Positions 43,010 through 54,091 of a stretch of 64,000 nucleotides of DNA are shown piece by piece. The notes under the pieces were generated by a model, which ran no database searches, was not told where the DNA came from, and saw only the letters and a program-made list of their open reading frames with translations. Both the position numbers and the translations under genes were made by a program. This stretch comes from Lentisphaera araneosa HTCC2155 (GTDB taxonomy: Bacteria > Verrucomicrobiota > Lentisphaeria > Lentisphaerales > Lentisphaeraceae): positions 62,001-126,000 of the forward strand of contig NZ_ABCK01000002.1 of assembly GCF_000170755.1 (NCBI RefSeq), read 5' to 3'. Numbering within the stretch: the stretch's first letter is position 1; the number at the start of each line of letters is the position of its first letter.

Positions 43010-43852
43010 TCAAAACAACCATGTAGCGCTTATCAAGATTGAATGGGAGTGATAGGACTCCACATCTGTATATGCATACTCAACGCCAAGCTCCAGGTCT
43101 TTTTTAAGGAACTTTCCTGCTTCTAAACTAAAGCCCCAGATATCTTGCTTCACCTCGGTGATTTTATCCACTACAGAGATGTAATTTGATTTGCCAATAA
43201 GAAATTCACCACCTAAACGCCAATCATGTATCTTGCCATAGCTATAATGCGCACTTGCGCTGTAGCCAGTTTTACTGTCTTGATCAAGGTATTCGGGTGT
43301 GATATTAATTTGCCCCACAGAGAAGTATTCGTGCTGAGCAGTGAAATACTGGACAAGATCCATACTCAAAAGCGAGATGGACTGATTATTACGAAAACGT
43401 TTATTGCGGTATGTGGCCCTGTAGACACGACTTACTTTATCGTCATAAACGATTCCAGTCGCCCAGTTATGCTTGGGGATGTCATTACCTTCACTTCCTA
43501 AAAATAAATCACCATAGAGGCTCCAATGACCATCAATTTTGTATTCCGCAAAAGCTCCACCGCCAATGGCCTGATCATAGAAATCTGTGTAAAATACTTC
43601 AGCTCCCAGTTTCCACTGCTCGCCAAGACTCATTCGAGCTAAAACACTGTAATTATTGACATCATCCAAGCCGTCACTTAAGTCAACATAGTTATAGCCT
43701 AACCGAATTGATTCTAGGCTTAGTTCAGGGCCTTTTTCTATTGAGTAATAACGTTCCCCATCATACTTAAATTTTTTACCGTTTTGCTGGGCATTGAGGG
43801 CTGTTGCCATACTCATAAGGGTCAGCCCAATTAATAATTTCTTGCTAAACAT
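43010..43852 (-). CDS. Outer-membrane beta-barrel protein (YaiO-like), EPS export candidate
   Basis: A 280-residue protein with a signal peptide ending at ALNAQ. The rest alternates in strands typical of YaiO-type outer-membrane barrels: [55 protein letters not shown] and a terminal [19 protein letters not shown] with a final Phe (LISATWLF). YaiO-like barrels are seen beside biofilm polysaccharide synthases and could be the export pore. Its first eight bases overlap the end of the epimerase gene. It is virtually identical to copy 3 (one residue, Phe for Leu, in the part compared). Confidence 0.8.
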   Translation of the reverse strand: MFSKKLLIGLTLMSMATALNAQQNGKKFKYDGERYYSIEKGPELSLESIRLGYNYVDLSDGLDDVNNYSVLARMSLGEQWKLGAEVFYTDFYDQAIGGGAFAEYKIDGHWSLYGDLFLGSEGNDIPKHNWATGIVYDDKVSRVYRATYRNKRFRNNQSISLLSMDLVQYFTAQHEYFSVGQINITPEYLDQDSKTGYSASAHYSYGKIHDWRLGGEFLIGKSNYISVVDKITEVKQDIWGFSLEAGKFLKKDLELGVEYAYTDVESYHSHSILISATWLF

Positions 43853-44999
43853 TTGCTACCTCTTTTCTTTTGGCTAAAATTATATCTAAAATTCGTTTGC
43901 TGGCAGTTCCATCGCCATAGGGATTGTGAGCTCGGCTCATTTTTTCATAGAGTTTGGAGTCATCAATCAGCTGCTGAGTTTCCTTAACTAAAGCGTCGAC
44001 TTCAGTACCCACAAGTTTAACCGTTCCGGCCTTTACAGCCTCAGGTCTCTCGGTTGTATCGCGCATCACTAGAACGGGCTTACCTAGACTTGGAGCCTCC
44101 TCCTGAATCCCACCTGAGTCGCTCATGATTAGCAAACAATTATCCATGAGGTAGATAAAGGGTTCGTAATCCTGAGGTGCAATCAGATGTATATTGGATA
44201 CGCCCGTGAGCAGCTGTTCTACTGGTTTTTTTACATTGGGATTGAGATGTACTGGGTAGACAAAATCAATATTGGGATTGCGCTTGGCAAGATCTTTAAG
44301 TGCCAGACATATATTTTCAAAACCCTGACCAAAATTCTCTCTCCTATGACCTGTAACTAAAATGAATTTCCTAGCTGTATCAAGGTCATACCCAGATTTG
44401 TAAATAGCTTGATGACAGCCCTGGTTCAGTTCGAGGTCATTGCGTATTTTCTCTACTTTGAATAGTAGGGCATCGATAACCGTGTTACCCGTGACATAAA
44501 TCTTTTCACGATCCACACCTTCTTTCATCAAGTTCATGGCAGCTTCTTCGGTGGGAGCGAAATGATAGCTGGCAATTCTACCCGTTAATTGGCGGTTAAT
44601 TTCTTCAGGCCAGGGGCTGTAGATATTATGAGTCCGCAAGCCAGCCTCAACATGACCAACGGGGATTTGCTCGTAATACGCAGCTAAAGATGCCGCCATT
44701 GTGGTTGTAGTATCACCATGGACTAAAACTAAATCAGGTTTGAAGTCATGAAGAACTGGCTTGAGTTCCATCACAACATCAGAAGTAATGCTATTTAAAT
44801 TTTGACCCGCACGCATGAGGTCTAAATCATAATCTGCTTTTAAACCGAAGGAAGTCATTACTTGATCGAGCATTTCACGATGCTGAGCCGTGACACAGAT
44901 TTTTACTTTCAGGTGCGCAGATTTTTTTAGTTCCAGTGCCAAGGGAGCCATTTTTATTGCTTCAGGACGAGTCCCGAATACCAGTAATATTTTTCTCAT
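43845..44999 (-). CDS. wecB: UDP-N-acetylglucosamine 2-epimerase (non-hydrolysing)
   Basis: A 384-residue enzyme that interconverts UDP-GlcNAc and UDP-ManNAc. Motifs of the family are all present: [38 protein letters not shown], and [21 protein letters not shown] with TERPE. The start at 44999 is chosen because AACAAGGAG precedes it and the chain then has the usual length; the frame extends 31 codons further to 45092, but that stretch covers a palindromic element and looks non-coding. As first gene of the five-gene EPS unit it makes the likely precursor sugar. The protein is identical to copy 3. Confidence 0.95.
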   Translation of the reverse strand: MRKILLVFGTRPEAIKMAPLALELKKSAHLKVKICVTAQHREMLDQVMTSFGLKADYDLDLMRAGQNLNSITSDVVMELKPVLHDFKPDLVLVHGDTTTTMAASLAAYYEQIPVGHVEAGLRTHNIYSPWPEEINRQLTGRIASYHFAPTEEAAMNLMKEGVDREKIYVTGNTVIDALLFKVEKIRNDLELNQGCHQAIYKSGYDLDTARKFILVTGHRRENFGQGFENICLALKDLAKRNPNIDFVYPVHLNPNVKKPVEQLLTGVSNIHLIAPQDYEPFIYLMDNCLLIMSDSGGIQEEAPSLGKPVLVMRDTTERPEAVKAGTVKLVGTEVDALVKETQQLIDDSKLYEKMSRAHNPYGDGTASKRILDIILAKRKEVANV

Positions 45000-45076
45000 T
45001 TTATCTCCTTGTTTCCATCTTGTGTAAACAGATGCTTGATCCTCAAATTGCAGTAAAAAGCGCAGGGGGATCCTAG

Positions 45077-45102
45077 ACTGTCGAGAATTCATTCTCGACA
45101 GT
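45077..45102 (-). promoter_or_regulatory. Perfect palindrome between giant esterase and wecB genes
   Basis: ACTGTCGAGAAT and ATTCTCGACAGT form a 12-bp inverted repeat with a 2-base centre, in the 128-base gap between the esterase stop and the epimerase start. No T run follows directly on the - strand (TTTTT comes 19 bases later), so it is more likely an operator or processing hairpin than a standard terminator. In copy 3 (59826-59849) a base change shortens the stem to 7 bp. Confidence 0.5.
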
Positions 45103-45127
45103 CCCGTAAGTTTACAGTTTTTAATAC

Positions 45128-48100
45128 TTAGGGGGTGTTTAGGTCACTTTGTGATGAGTTCCACTCACCTAAGTCCGCATTGTAAGTCCAAATTCTAACT
45201 CGAATATCATTAACTAGCGTACCGGTGATATCAAAACACTGATCCACATCCAGTCGAATAGGAGCATCGATAAGGCTCGTCTGAGATCCTTCTAGCTCAA
45301 TGTAGTACAACCCAAGTAGTACTTGATTCCAGTGAGAGTAAACTCGTACCGTCAAGACCATGGAAGCATAAGTCGCGGCTGATTTCACTTGTGGCCAGGT
45401 CCTTAATATCTGATTCCATTGCCCAAGATTCATATCATAGGACCAAATGTGAACTTCATAGTAATCCAGCGGCTGACTCACTGCACCCACGAGTGCTTCT
45501 GCACTTGTTCGAGCAAAATAATCACTCCATTCAACATCCTGAGTAAATTTATTCACTAGCTGAATGTAGTACCAGCCATCGTAAGTACTTCTGTTCCATT
45601 CGATACGTAGCTCAGAGGCATCGCCACTATAGGAAGTGAACGAGGCATTTGCCGGAGTAAAATTAGGATCGGTAATTACCGAGTCCTCGATATGCCATTC
45701 GCCATTGGCATAAGTCCACAGGCGCACATAGACATTTTCATAGCCACTGAGATTAAGATCTACAGTCGTAACATCGGAATCAAGGTACATGCCATAGAGA
45801 TCATCCATGCCTACAGATGTACCAACGGCTAAATAGTAGTAGGCCGTATTGTCCAGAGCAGTCCAGCTCAGGGTATGAGAACTCGGATTCGACATCGTTA
45901 AAGATGAAAGCTGTAATTGCTTTGATTCGTAGAGAGCTGTGACAGTGAGATTGGAACTTACATTTGTGAAGCTCGTACTCCAACCCGTAAATGACTGTCC
46001 TTCAGTAGCTTCTAAATCTGGCTCAATGGCGGAATCACCATGCAAAACGTCCTGACTTAAGTTACCACTTACTAATATTGAATCACCTATTTCAAATGTA
46101 ACTGTATATTTTTTTAATGAAAAGTTGGCTGTGTAAGTCTCATTTGCGGAGACATTTGTGAGCTGTAAAGCCGTACTTGTACTCACAACATTATTTAATG
46201 AATCTGTCCAATTAACAAAATCATAAGTTGAAGAGGGGGTAGCCGTTATTATACTTGAGGATTCCCCGACAAGAATATCTTCGCTTGTAATCTCTCCGAT
46301 ACTACCGCCTGTACTCGATAAATACTCAAGTGTATAGATAGAATTATTGTTTTCATTCAATAAATTCAATTCATCAGCATATGCTTCTCCAACTTCAAAC
46401 ATGTCATTGATTCCGTCGCCATCAACATCACTGCTAATACCTCTTTCGCCGCTTCCTAAATGGCTGTTAAAAACTCCATCAATATGAGCTTGACCAAAAT
46501 CCTCCGAGTTAACAAAACCAACATAATCATCCAGTGCTGCAACTCCATCTTCCAAATCAGAGCCCCATGCATTATCCGTGCCAGTAATTACAAAAGGTAA
46601 TTGAGCGGAGTTTTGCACGCCGTAGTTGACATTTAGATGATTTCTTACTTCGGCTATAAATGAATTTAAGTCTGTTGCACTAGTTCCGCTCTCACCTTGC
46701 CACCAAATAACACCTTTTATATTCGGCACATAGTTTTTAGCTTCCAAACTGGTAATACCATTTGATAAAGCAGATTGAAAACCTCGCCAACAATCACCAT
46801 CCTGTTCACCTGTCTCATTTAAATCCCAATCTGAAACAGCCGGATTATATGTTAATGAAGTCCCACCAACCGCATATTTAATAATGGCAATTGGATTTGC
46901 ATTTATACCAAGTTCATTGATGCGATTTACAAAACCTAACTCAGGACCAAAGTAGTCTGAACCGCCGAGGTTAGATTGCCCAGGATTGCCTTTAGAAAAA
47001 CCCGCCTCTGTGAAGGGTAATACATTTGAAAAATATTGTTGACTTTCTGCATTGCCATCTATCTCATGCCAAGAAGTAAAAAACAAAGCATTTTGTATTT
47101 GCTGATCGATATTTAAATCGCTTATTAAACCTTGACCATAGGCATTGGATTGACCAGCAATTATGTAGACATCTACTTCTGTTGAATCAGTAGGAGTATT
47201 AGACTCAAAAGAGGCATAATAACTGGTATTTGCTGAAGCTTCTAAAACAGTTGGCCATGACACAAAAGTTTTATCTGCCGTATTCGTTCCCAATGGTGGA
47301 ACAGCTACTTCCCCCTCATTGACGGTTTGAACTGTTTGTGAACCATCGACATTAACAAAAGTAATATCATAAGTTGGTCCTGTTGGAGGCGCCACATTTA
47401 CAGCTTTAAGTGAGAATGCCTCTTGAGCAAAAATGTAACTTCCACCACCATTTTTTACCATGTCCAAGTTAAGTGTATCAGGGCCCTCAGTAGTGAAGTC
47501 AACAGTATACTCGTATTTCTCAACACTATTGGCTACATAGTTTCCGTCGAATTGAGCCACTACAGTTCCTGAAGATAAACTTGCAGTTGCATCCAAGTTC
47601 AAATCATAAGTTGTTGTGTAAAACTTAAGTTGGTATGTACCAGCGGCTCCAACATTTACAGTAAGGCGTACTCCATCTCCGTTGGAATTAAGACTTGCAC
47701 TACCCGCCAAACTACTTGACCCAGACAAAGTTGGTGAACCATTTGTCCAACTATACAAGTTCTGACCGTAAAACGACCCTGAATTAAACGTTGTGTTGCC
47801 AATTGCTGAAAAGCTCACAAATCCGAAGCCCTCTACCATTGTTTCAATGGGTGTAGCCGCACCTCCATTCCAGATGGCCCAATCAAGTTCACCATCTGCA
47901 GTAAGATCAATACTTGTTGAGCCGGGGTTTCCATGACTACTCTGACTTAGAGATACCTCAGCAGATGCTACAAACTCGCCAGTCTCATTTAAAGTATGAA
48001 GTGCCGTATAAGTAGCATTTTCATACGCAGGTTCAATTGTCGGCCAACCAGTGAATGTTTTATCTGCTGTACTGATACCCTCAGGCAGTGTCGCCACCAC

Positions 48101-50797
48101 GCCTTCATTAACAGTTTGAACCGTTTGTGAAGCATCCACATTGATAAAAGTAATATCATAAGTTGTTTCAATTGGCGGTGTTGAATTGATAAATGTATCT
48201 ATAAATAACTGGGCATTGGCTCTACCAACCATGACATGATCATAGTCGTGAAGATTTCCATAACTTGCCTCAACAATTACATCCTGATCATGATACGGAG
48301 AATTAACGGCGTCGTAAATTGTACCTTTGTCACTATGAGTGCCCTGATTAGCAATATAATTCAGAATCGTATTAATTTTGTCACCTGACTCAGCAACGGT
48401 ATTTACCACAAATTTATACTCAGTATTACTAACGCCAGCAGCCTGCAGATCGGAATCAAGTTGAGCGAGTAGCCCATTCCAACGGGTTTCATAATCGGCC
48501 TGAGAAGTATCTGCAGTTGCATAGGGACCAAGTCCATCACTTTCGCCTTGGAACCAGAAAAAACCTCTAAAACGAGGAGTATCACCATTGGCAATAATTT
48601 CATTAATTTTGGCTTCCAGTTGGCCTTCGCCACTGTTATCTATATCAAAGAAATTACTATCATAACCAGAGTAAGCTCCAGGCCAAAACTCTGCCCACCA
48701 ATAAGCTATTGGTCGACTAGGTTCTCCGGCGAGAACTACTGTCGGATTAGAAAAAAGACCTGATTCAGTCAGTTTAGTCTGTATGCCGCGACCAAAACCA
48801 AATTTATTTTCTTCACCATCGTAGAGTGGGTATGCCGCATTGGACTGTCCAGTAGCAATAAATACATCCACCAAATTCCCACCTGAACTAACCGGCTCAT
48901 AGAGAGCCTCATAAACTGCATTCTCATAGGCAGGATCAATTGTAGGCCAAGCAGTGAATGTTTTGTCTACCGTGCTAGCTCCAGCTGGTGGATTGGCTAC
49001 TGTACCCTCTTCTACATTTTGAACTGTTTGCGAACCATCAACATTTATGAAAGTGATATCGTAAGTTGGATCAGAAACTGGTGTCGAGCTCACTAACTTA
49101 AGTGAAAATGCCTCTTGTGCATAAATGTAGCTTGCACCGCCGTTCTTTACCATATCTAAAGTGATTGTATCAGCCCCCTCGGTAGTAAAATCAATAGTGT
49201 ACTCATACTTTTGAACACTGTTACTCACGTAAGTTCCATTAGCTTCACCAACTACAGCTCCTGAACTGAGACTTGCAGTAGCATCTAAATTAAGGTCATA
49301 TGTTGTCGTGTAAAATTTCAACTGATATGTACCTGCGGAAGCAATATTTATGCTTAAACGTACACCATCTCCATTTGCTGAAACATTGGAGCTACCGGCT
49401 AACGAAGTTGAACCCGACACACTGGGCGTGCCATTTGTCCATGTATAATTATTTTCTCCATAAAAGGAACCCGTGCTAAAAGTCGTAGATCCAATAGCCG
49501 TAAAAGCACTGAAACCTGATCCACCCTCCATGGTCACATTAGGACTTGAGCCACCACCATTCCAAACCGCCCAGTCAAGATTGCCATGTCCTGAAAGATT
49601 TATATTTGATGTAGCCGTGCCACCATTAGCGCTCTGTATTAAAGAAAGTGATACAGTTGCGTTGTTATTACCCGAATTATTATCAATGTACAAGGCTATG
49701 TAAGTTGCATTAGCGCTCGCAGCTACAATGCTTGGCCAGGAGGTAAAAGTTTTATTTGCCGTACTTACGCCATCAGGAGGTGTAGCTACAACGCCCTCTT
49801 CAACGGTTTGAGTTGATTGGCTTCCATCTACGTTTATAAATGTAATTTCATACTCAACCGTGGGATCAATGCCACCATCATTATTTTCTACAATTGTTGC
49901 CATTTCATCTGCATAGGCCTGACCAATATCAAACATGTCATTAACACCATTGCCATCTACATCTAAGGACTGACCATTCTCTCCACTACCTAAATGCACA
50001 TTTGCCCAACCACCTTGACCAAAATCGTTGGGATCAATATAGCCAATGTCGTCATCCGGATCCGATACTAATGATTTCAAATCAGCTCCCCAAGCAAAAC
50101 TACCTGTTATTACAACAGGAAAATCGCTGGCATTTTGAACGCCGTGATTTGTCGCTAAATGACTGCGAACTTCACCAATAAATGTATTTAATGCTGCGGC
50201 ATTCGTTCCGCTCTCACCTTGCCACCAAACCATACCCTTAAAATTGGGTGTAGTCCCAACTGGCAAATCACCGATAGCTTTATCAAGAGCAATTTGAAAC
50301 CCCCTCCAACAATCACCTGCATATTCTCCAGTCGCTACTGTATCCCAATCTGACGTTGTTCCAGCAAGCTGTGGGTTAACTGAGTTATTAATAGCAGAGC
50401 CATCAACTGCATATTTTATGATAGCGATTGGGTTTGGGGAAAGATTTATTTCATTTGCTCTTGCAGCAAAACCCACTTCAGGTCCAAACCAAGCACTACT
50501 ACCAAAATTTTCACTTATATTCCCATCATTTCTAGTTTCACCGGCAATAGTCTGCGACCTCCAGCCTGAGAAGAGCTGCGGATTTATCGATGCTACAGAG
50601 GCATTATTCGTAAACTTATGCCAAGAACCATAAAACATCGCTTCTTGTGTCTTCTGATCATTACTTAAATTACTTACTAAGCCTCGTCCATTAACATTTG
50701 ACTGACCTGCAATTATAAAAACATCGACTTCAGCTTGAGGGAAGAGCGGAATCGAAAATAATAATGAAAATAAAATTGATATTAGAAGTTTATGCAT
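45128..50797 (-). CDS. Giant modular secreted esterase with three SASA (sialate O-acetylesterase-like) domains
   Basis: An 1889-residue secreted protein (signal peptide 1 to about 21). Three SASA-type SGNH esterase modules: about 23-303 (GQSN 31-34, WWQGES 191-196), 643-870 (GQSN 650-653, WFQGES 748-753) and 1208-1478 (GQSN 1216-1219, WWQGES 1365-1370). Between them lie two copies of a beta-sandwich (about 380-570, 943-1133; motif LDWAxWNGG) and several InlB-type repeats ([15 protein letters not shown], about 314, 577, 878, 1142, 1564). The end (about 1626-1889) has three tandem WTY repeats. It should remove O-acetyl groups from a polysaccharide. The C-terminus is shared with the protein at 59875. 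Residues about 1796-1855 are out of frame with their counterpart (clustered base losses), so this part is altered or mis-sequenced. Confidence 0.85.
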   Translation of the reverse strand: MHKLLISILFSLLFSIPLFPQAEVDVFIIAGQSNVNGRGLVSNLSNDQKTQEAMFYGSWHKFTNNASVASINPQLFSGWRSQTIAGETRNDGNISENFGSSAWFGPEVGFAARANEINLSPNPIAIIKYAVDGSAINNSVNPQLAGTTSDWDTVATGEYAGDCWRGFQIALDKAIGDLPVGTTPNFKGMVWWQGESGTNAAALNTFIGEVRSHLATNHGVQNASDFPVVITGSFAWGADLKSLVSDPDDDIGYIDPNDFGQGGWANVHLGSGENGQSLDVDGNGVNDMFDIGQAYADEMATIVENNDGGIDPTVEYEITFINVDGSQSTQTVEEGVVATPPDGVSTANKTFTSWPSIVAASANATYIALYIDNNSGNNNATVSLSLIQSANGGTATSNINLSGHGNLDWAVWNGGGSSPNVTMEGGSGFSAFTAIGSTTFSTGSFYGENNYTWTNGTPSVSGSTSLAGSSNVSANGDGVRLSINIASAGTYQLKFYTTTYDLNLDATASLSSGAVVGEANGTYVSNSVQKYEYTIDFTTEGADTITLDMVKNGGASYIYAQEAFSLKLVSSTPVSDPTYDITFINVDGSQTVQNVEEGTVANPPAGASTVDKTFTAWPTIDPAYENAVYEALYEPVSSGGNLVDVFIATGQSNAAYPLYDGEENKFGFGRGIQTKLTESGLFSNPTVVLAGEPSRPIAYWWAEFWPGAYSGYDSNFFDIDNSGEGQLEAKINEIIANGDTPRFRGFFWFQGESDGLGPYATADTSQADYETRWNGLLAQLDSDLQAAGVSNTEYKFVVNTVAESGDKINTILNYIANQGTHSDKGTIYDAVNSPYHDQDVIVEASYGNLHDYDHVMVGRANAQLFIDTFINSTPPIETTYDITFINVDASQTVQTVNEGVVATLPEGISTADKTFTGWPTIEPAYENATYTALHTLNETGEFVASAEVSLSQSSHGNPGSTSIDLTADGELDWAIWNGGAATPIETMVEGFGFVSFSAIGNTTFNSGSFYGQNLYSWTNGSPTLSGSSSLAGSASLNSNGDGVRLTVNVGAAGTYQLKFYTTTYDLNLDATASLSSGTVVAQFDGNYVANSVEKYEYTVDFTTEGPDTLNLDMVKNGGGSYIFAQEAFSLKAVNVAPPTGPTYDITFVNVDGSQTVQTVNEGEVAVPPLGTNTADKTFVSWPTVLEASANTSYYASFESNTPTDSTEVDVYIIAGQSNAYGQGLISDLNIDQQIQNALFFTSWHEIDGNAESQQYFSNVLPFTEAGFSKGNPGQSNLGGSDYFGPELGFVNRINELGINANPIAIIKYAVGGTSLTYNPAVSDWDLNETGEQDGDCWRGFQSALSNGITSLEAKNYVPNIKGVIWWQGESGTSATDLNSFIAEVRNHLNVNYGVQNSAQLPFVITGTDNAWGSDLEDGVAALDDYVGFVNSEDFGQAHIDGVFNSHLGSGERGISSDVDGDGINDMFEVGEAYADELNLLNENNNSIYTLEYLSSTGGSIGEITSEDILVGESSSIITATPSSTYDFVNWTDSLNNVVSTSTALQLTNVSANETYTANFSLKKYTVTFEIGDSILVSGNLSQDVLHGDSAIEPDLEATEGQSFTGWSTSFTNVSSNLTVTALYESKQLQLSSLTMSNPSSHTLSWTALDNTAYYYLAVGTSVGMDDLYGMYLDSDVTTVDLNLSGYENVYVRLWTYANGEWHIEDSVITDPNFTPANASFTSYSGDASELRIEWNRSTYDGWYYIQLVNKFTQDVEWSDYFARTSAEALVGAVSQPLDYYEVHIWSYDMNLGQWNQILRTWPQVKSAATYASMVLTVRVYSHWNQVLLGLYYIELEGSQTSLIDAPIRLDVDQCFDITGTLVNDIRVRIWTYNADLGEWNSSQSDLNTP

Positions 50798-51145
50798 TTT
50801 TTGTACTCTGTTATTTGTTGTCTTTTAACAGAGAACGATCGACAAAATATAAATCTCAACAGATTTTTAAATTTTTATAAGGAGTAAAGTCTGATTTCTA
50901 ATCAAATCCTCAATTTGTATATAATCACTCCAAAAATCTGTGCTGATATAAACCTAAATTATCCCTCATTTTTTGAGCATATATACTTACGCTATCAAAT
51001 TATTATAAAAAATTAGTAAAACTCGTTGAGCTCCCATAAATCATTATCGTTTTAATAATAAACGAGGTGAATCGGACTGATTAAACAGCGCCCAAATTGC
51101 TGTATCACCTCATAACAAAACTTTAAAATTGTTAAGAGGCTCAAC
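50798..51145. other. Intergenic region between divergent giant esterase and pseudopilin array
   Basis: No gene. It contains the promoter module for the first pseudopilin gene (51018-51056) and, on the other strand near 50800-50960, the presumed promoter of the giant esterase, for which no clear boxes are evident. A GAGGTGA at 51063 and CACCTCA at 51107 could pair in the long leader of the pseudopilin transcript. Confidence 0.5.
51018..51056 (+). promoter_or_regulatory. Promoter module AAACTCGTTGAGC-N18-TTTTAAT
   Basis: TTGAGC (51026-51031) and TTTTAAT (51050-51056) are separated by 18 bases ending in CG, with AAACTCG ahead of the first box, exactly the arrangement seen at 34358, 52046 and 53024. 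The gene begins 90 bases downstream, a longer leader than in the others. Confidence 0.65.
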
Positions 51146-51964
51146 ATGAAAACTAAACAAAACATCAAGTTCTTTAATATTTTAGAATTACTTATCGTCA
51201 TCGCCATTATCGGCATCCTGCTCTCACTCCTATTCCCCGCTTTAAAATCAGCTCGAAGTACGGCTAGACAGACCGAATGTATGAATAATCAAAGTCAGAT
51301 CGGCAAGGCCATCTTTATCTTCACGGTAGATAACGAAAAGAAAGTCCCATACGCTTATGCTCCTTACCCTTTGGCTCCTGCCGCACCTTTTGGTTGGGAT
51401 GATCAGCTCAGGACTTACCTCGGTGGCAGTGAAATGAGCTATACAGATCAAATATCTAGAGCTTGGACCGCTGAAGAAAGCCTAGAAGTCCTACAATGCC
51501 CAAGTGCTAAAGAAAAAACTGTTAACGGACACCCAGATCGTATGAGGAATAACTACGTCATGCCCGCTTATGAAAATGGCCACATGGCTCGTGGTGCTCG
51601 TCCACAAAGGTTTTCGACCTATGCTGTAGATGATCGGGAGCCCTATCACAGAAAAATTACGGCCCTATCCAATCCCGGTGGAACACTTGCGCTTACTGAA
51701 TTGGATTACACTGGTCCAGACTGGACGGCATGGCAAGGAGGCGGAAACATGGTTTTTACTGCCGAACTTCAGGCAGGTGCAAATGGCAACGGATTCTTCA
51801 ATTTCTTAACTACTACTATCAACACTACTTTAGAGCTTCACAATCGTGAAAAAGTTAACTTCCTCCTTGCGGATGGCCATATAGAAAGCCATCATCCCTT
51901 TTCACCAGATGTCATTGGCGATGGCGACCCCGCCAATCCAGAAGGCATGTGGATTGCTAAATAA
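51146..51964 (+). CDS. Prepilin-type pseudopilin-like protein (H-X9-DG family)
   Basis: A 272-residue protein with a somewhat degenerate prepilin leader (FFNILELLIVIAIIGILLSL: Asn replaces the usual Thr/Ser, Glu at +5 kept). Then KSARSTARQTECMNNQSQIG, an FGWDDQLRTYLGG block, VLQCPSAKE, and the C-terminal LHNREKVNFLLADGHIESHHPF with an H-X10-DG motif. It is the first of three head-to-tail paralogs with the same promoter and similar length, clearly a tandem duplication. GTTAAGAGGCTCAAC lies before the start and includes the AGAGG ribosome site. Role unknown as for the others. Confidence 0.9.
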   Translation: MKTKQNIKFFNILELLIVIAIIGILLSLLFPALKSARSTARQTECMNNQSQIGKAIFIFTVDNEKKVPYAYAPYPLAPAAPFGWDDQLRTYLGGSEMSYTDQISRAWTAEESLEVLQCPSAKEKTVNGHPDRMRNNYVMPAYENGHMARGARPQRFSTYAVDDREPYHRKITALSNPGGTLALTELDYTGPDWTAWQGGGNMVFTAELQAGANGNGFFNFLTTTINTTLELHNREKVNFLLADGHIESHHPFSPDVIGDGDPANPEGMWIAK

Positions 51965-52044
51965 ACAAGATTATATAATTCGCATTTTTTAGGCGAAACT
52001 CTTGCGATAAACAAAGCTTAATCAAAAAATTTAAATTTTTTCCA

Positions 52045-52083
52045 CAAACTCGTTGAGATCGCCTCCAGCCCTGCCGTTTTAAT
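52045..52083 (+). promoter_or_regulatory. Promoter module AAACTCGTTGAGA-N18-TTTTAAT
   Basis: TTGAGA (52053-52058), 18-base spacer ending in CG, TTTTAAT (52077-52083), preceded by AAACTCG. The bases after the second box (GGTTAAAGAGAC) match those at 53062 (GTTTAAAGACAT) and partly those at 34396. The gene starts 62 bases downstream. Confidence 0.7.
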
Positions 52084-52145
52084 GGTTAAAGAGACAAAAG
52101 TTTGTCATCCCATTATAATCGAACTAAAACTTAAGGGGTCTTAAT

Positions 52146-52979
52146 ATGATTAGTTCAAAACAGAAACGTTTCACCCTCATCGAAGTACTTGTCGTCGTTG
52201 CCATTATCGGCATCTTGGCATCACTCCTACTTCCCGCCTTAAAATCAGCCCGTGATTCAGCCCGCCAAGCCGCATGCAAAAGCAACCAAAAGCAAATCGG
52301 CGTTGCCTTTACCATGTATTTTGGTGATAACGACGACAGAGTACCAGCAGCTAATAACCAAACTGGTGGTATCAATTATGGATGGGATGATAAAATCAGA
52401 CCTTACATGACGAGTGACGAAATCCCCACGCCGACCCTCATGATCGATTCTAATTGGACTGCCGATAAAGCTATGGATATATTTGTTTGTGCTAGCGCCA
52501 GCGAACCACAATGGGGCGGAAATGCAGACCGTACAATCAACAGTTATGCTATGTCTGCAGGCTGGCCCACTCCCACTGGAGGTGTCGATCCAAAAAGATT
52601 TTCTTCTTGGGTCAATAACGGGAATTTACCTACGTATAAAGTTACAGATCTCGATGACCCTACTGGTTCATTTGTCCTATCTGAAATAGATCTATCAACT
52701 GGTGGTTCTGCAAATACATCTTTACTTCAAGGCTCAGGAAATATGATTTTTGATCCCGAAATGCAAGTTTCACAAGGACAAAATGGTTTGCCCTCTTATG
52801 TCGTTGGAACCAACCCAAATTTTGAAAATAAAACTCTCGACTTACATAATAAAGCAAAAGTGAACTACATGTTTGTCGATGGTCATGTTGAAAGCCACCA
52901 CCCCTTTTCTTCATCAGTCATTGGCGCTGGAACTCCAGCTGCTCCAGCAGGCATGTGGACTACTATTAAAGGTGATTAA
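52146..52979 (+). CDS. Prepilin-type pseudopilin-like protein (H-X9-DG family)
   Basis: A 277-residue protein with leader [28 protein letters not shown] (Glu at +5) and [20 protein letters not shown]. Central blocks match its neighbours: [33 protein letters not shown], and the C-terminal [24 protein letters not shown] with an H-X10-DG motif. AAGGGGTC eight bases before the ATG is a strong ribosome site, conserved in the next paralog. The fragment at 63872-64000 is closest to this gene in the GWDD...DKALDILVCP block. It has its own promoter module. Confidence 0.92.
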   Translation: MISSKQKRFTLIEVLVVVAIIGILASLLLPALKSARDSARQAACKSNQKQIGVAFTMYFGDNDDRVPAANNQTGGINYGWDDKIRPYMTSDEIPTPTLMIDSNWTADKAMDIFVCASASEPQWGGNADRTINSYAMSAGWPTPTGGVDPKRFSSWVNNGNLPTYKVTDLDDPTGSFVLSEIDLSTGGSANTSLLQGSGNMIFDPEMQVSQGQNGLPSYVVGTNPNFENKTLDLHNKAKVNYMFVDGHVESHHPFSSSVIGAGTPAAPAGMWTTIKGD

Positions 52980-53022
52980 TCCCCCCTTTATCGACATGAT
53001 AATAAAATATGAAAAAAACTTA

Positions 53023-53061
53023 AAAACTCGTTGAGATCATCTTAAGCCTCGTCGTTTTAAT
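53023..53061 (+). promoter_or_regulatory. Promoter module AAACTCGTTGAGA-N18-TTTTAAT
   Basis: TTGAGA (53031-53036), spacer of 18 bases ending in CG, TTTTAAT (53055-53061), preceded by AAACTCG. The spacer contains CTTAAGCC, as does the one at 34371. The downstream gene (53143) is frameshifted, but its promoter and ribosome site are intact. Confidence 0.7.
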
Positions 53062-53142
53062 GTTTAAAGACATGAGAAAGTTGATCAAAAATTGCTTTCC
53101 AAAATCTTAAATATAAACGAACTAAAATTAAGGGGGCTTAAT

Positions 53143-54011
53143 ATGCTTAGTTCAAAAAAAGCTGAAGTAAAATTCACTCTCATTGAGTTACTTGTAGTTG
53201 TTGCCATCATCGGCATCCTTGCATCACTATTACTACCATCCTTAAAGTCAGCTCGAGGTTCTGCGAGGCAAGCAAGTTGCATGAATAACCAAAAACAGAT
53301 TGGTATGGCCATGGCGCTATTCGCAGGTGACGATGAAAATAGACTACCCTATGCCCGTGGCCCGCACAGTGGCGGTTGGTTTTACGGCTGGGAAGATCAA
53401 CTTAGAATTTATCTTGGTGGAGATAATATTGAGTACTCTACTCAGATCTATGGAATGAGGAACAAGCTCTTGATGTCCTCAGTTGCCCAAGTGCAAAGGA
53501 AAAGACTTGTGCTGGACGTTCTGATCGCCAAAGAAATAGCTATGCAATGAATGCCCATGATGTCACTGGTCAATCACTCTATGATGGTACTGGATCTGCT
53601 GCATATGAAGGTTACGACCGTTTTGGTGTCTACACGGTAGAATTCCCACAGGTTTTGCTTGATCTCGGCACTGAAGAATCCCGCAAAGAAAGAAAAATTA
53701 GAAGCCTAGAAGACTTAGGTGGAACTTTTGCCATAAGTGAGATTGACTATACTGGAAACAATTGGTACTTCGCTCAGGGAGGAGGAACAATGATTCAACA
53801 GGCCATCTATCAAGCAGGTGCAAATGGCGTAGGTTTTTGGACTGATGCAGGTGTAGAAAATACAACTTTAGATCTTCATACCAATGGCAAAGTAACCTAC
53901 CTATTAGCTGATGGCGGTGTTGAAGCCCACCACCCCTTTTCCAGTGAAGTTATTGGTACTGGCACTATTGAACTCCCCAAAGGAATGTGGTCTAAAACTG
54001 CAGGTGATTAA
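53143..54011 (+). pseudogene. Frameshifted pseudopilin gene (third of the tandem array)
   Basis: The frame from 53143 (after TAAGGGGGCTTAAT) encodes leader, [20 protein letters not shown] and the helix, up to [11 protein letters not shown] at about 53455. There the frame shifts: the alternative reading [18 protein letters not shown] continues without a break through [10 protein letters not shown] to the stop at 54011, ending in LHTNGKVTYLLADGGVEAHHPF. A single base is missing (or two added) around 53447-53456. Frame 1 ends at 53550 and the alternative one has no start of its own except an internal ATG at 53547. It may be a true decay or a sequencing error; the codons on both sides look well preserved, favouring a recent event. 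Confidence 0.85.
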
Positions 54012-54091
54012 GGACTCAAAAGTTAACACACTCTAAATCAGGGAAAAGTGTGCAAATAACTACAAATCCTTTAATTTAGATACGTTTATAT

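Larger units (their letters stand above)
40512..45950. repeat. Direct repeat, EPS operon copy 2 plus constant C-terminus of the giant esterase
   Basis: This 5.4-kb segment is repeated at about 55260-60715. The right end is sharp: after GACAGTGAGA at 45941-45950 the two sequences become unrelated, inside the esterase coding region. The left end fades within the last 60 bases of the small anchored protein gene. The two copies are offset by 14748 bases up to the intergenic palindrome and by 14765 at the right end, because copy 2 lacks 18 bases in 45215-45420. Part of it (40512-41320) is also present inverted at 1-809. Confidence 0.92.

Noticed and set aside
45000-45092. Longer start for the epimerase (and the same at 59748-59840)
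   Set aside because: The extra 31 codons cover the palindrome, differ from other epimerases and lack a ribosome site, while AAGGAG precedes the internal ATG.
54020-54060. Hairpin CACACT/AGTGTG between convergent pseudopilin genes
   Set aside because: The stem is only six base pairs with a long loop and no T run; too weak to call a terminator.
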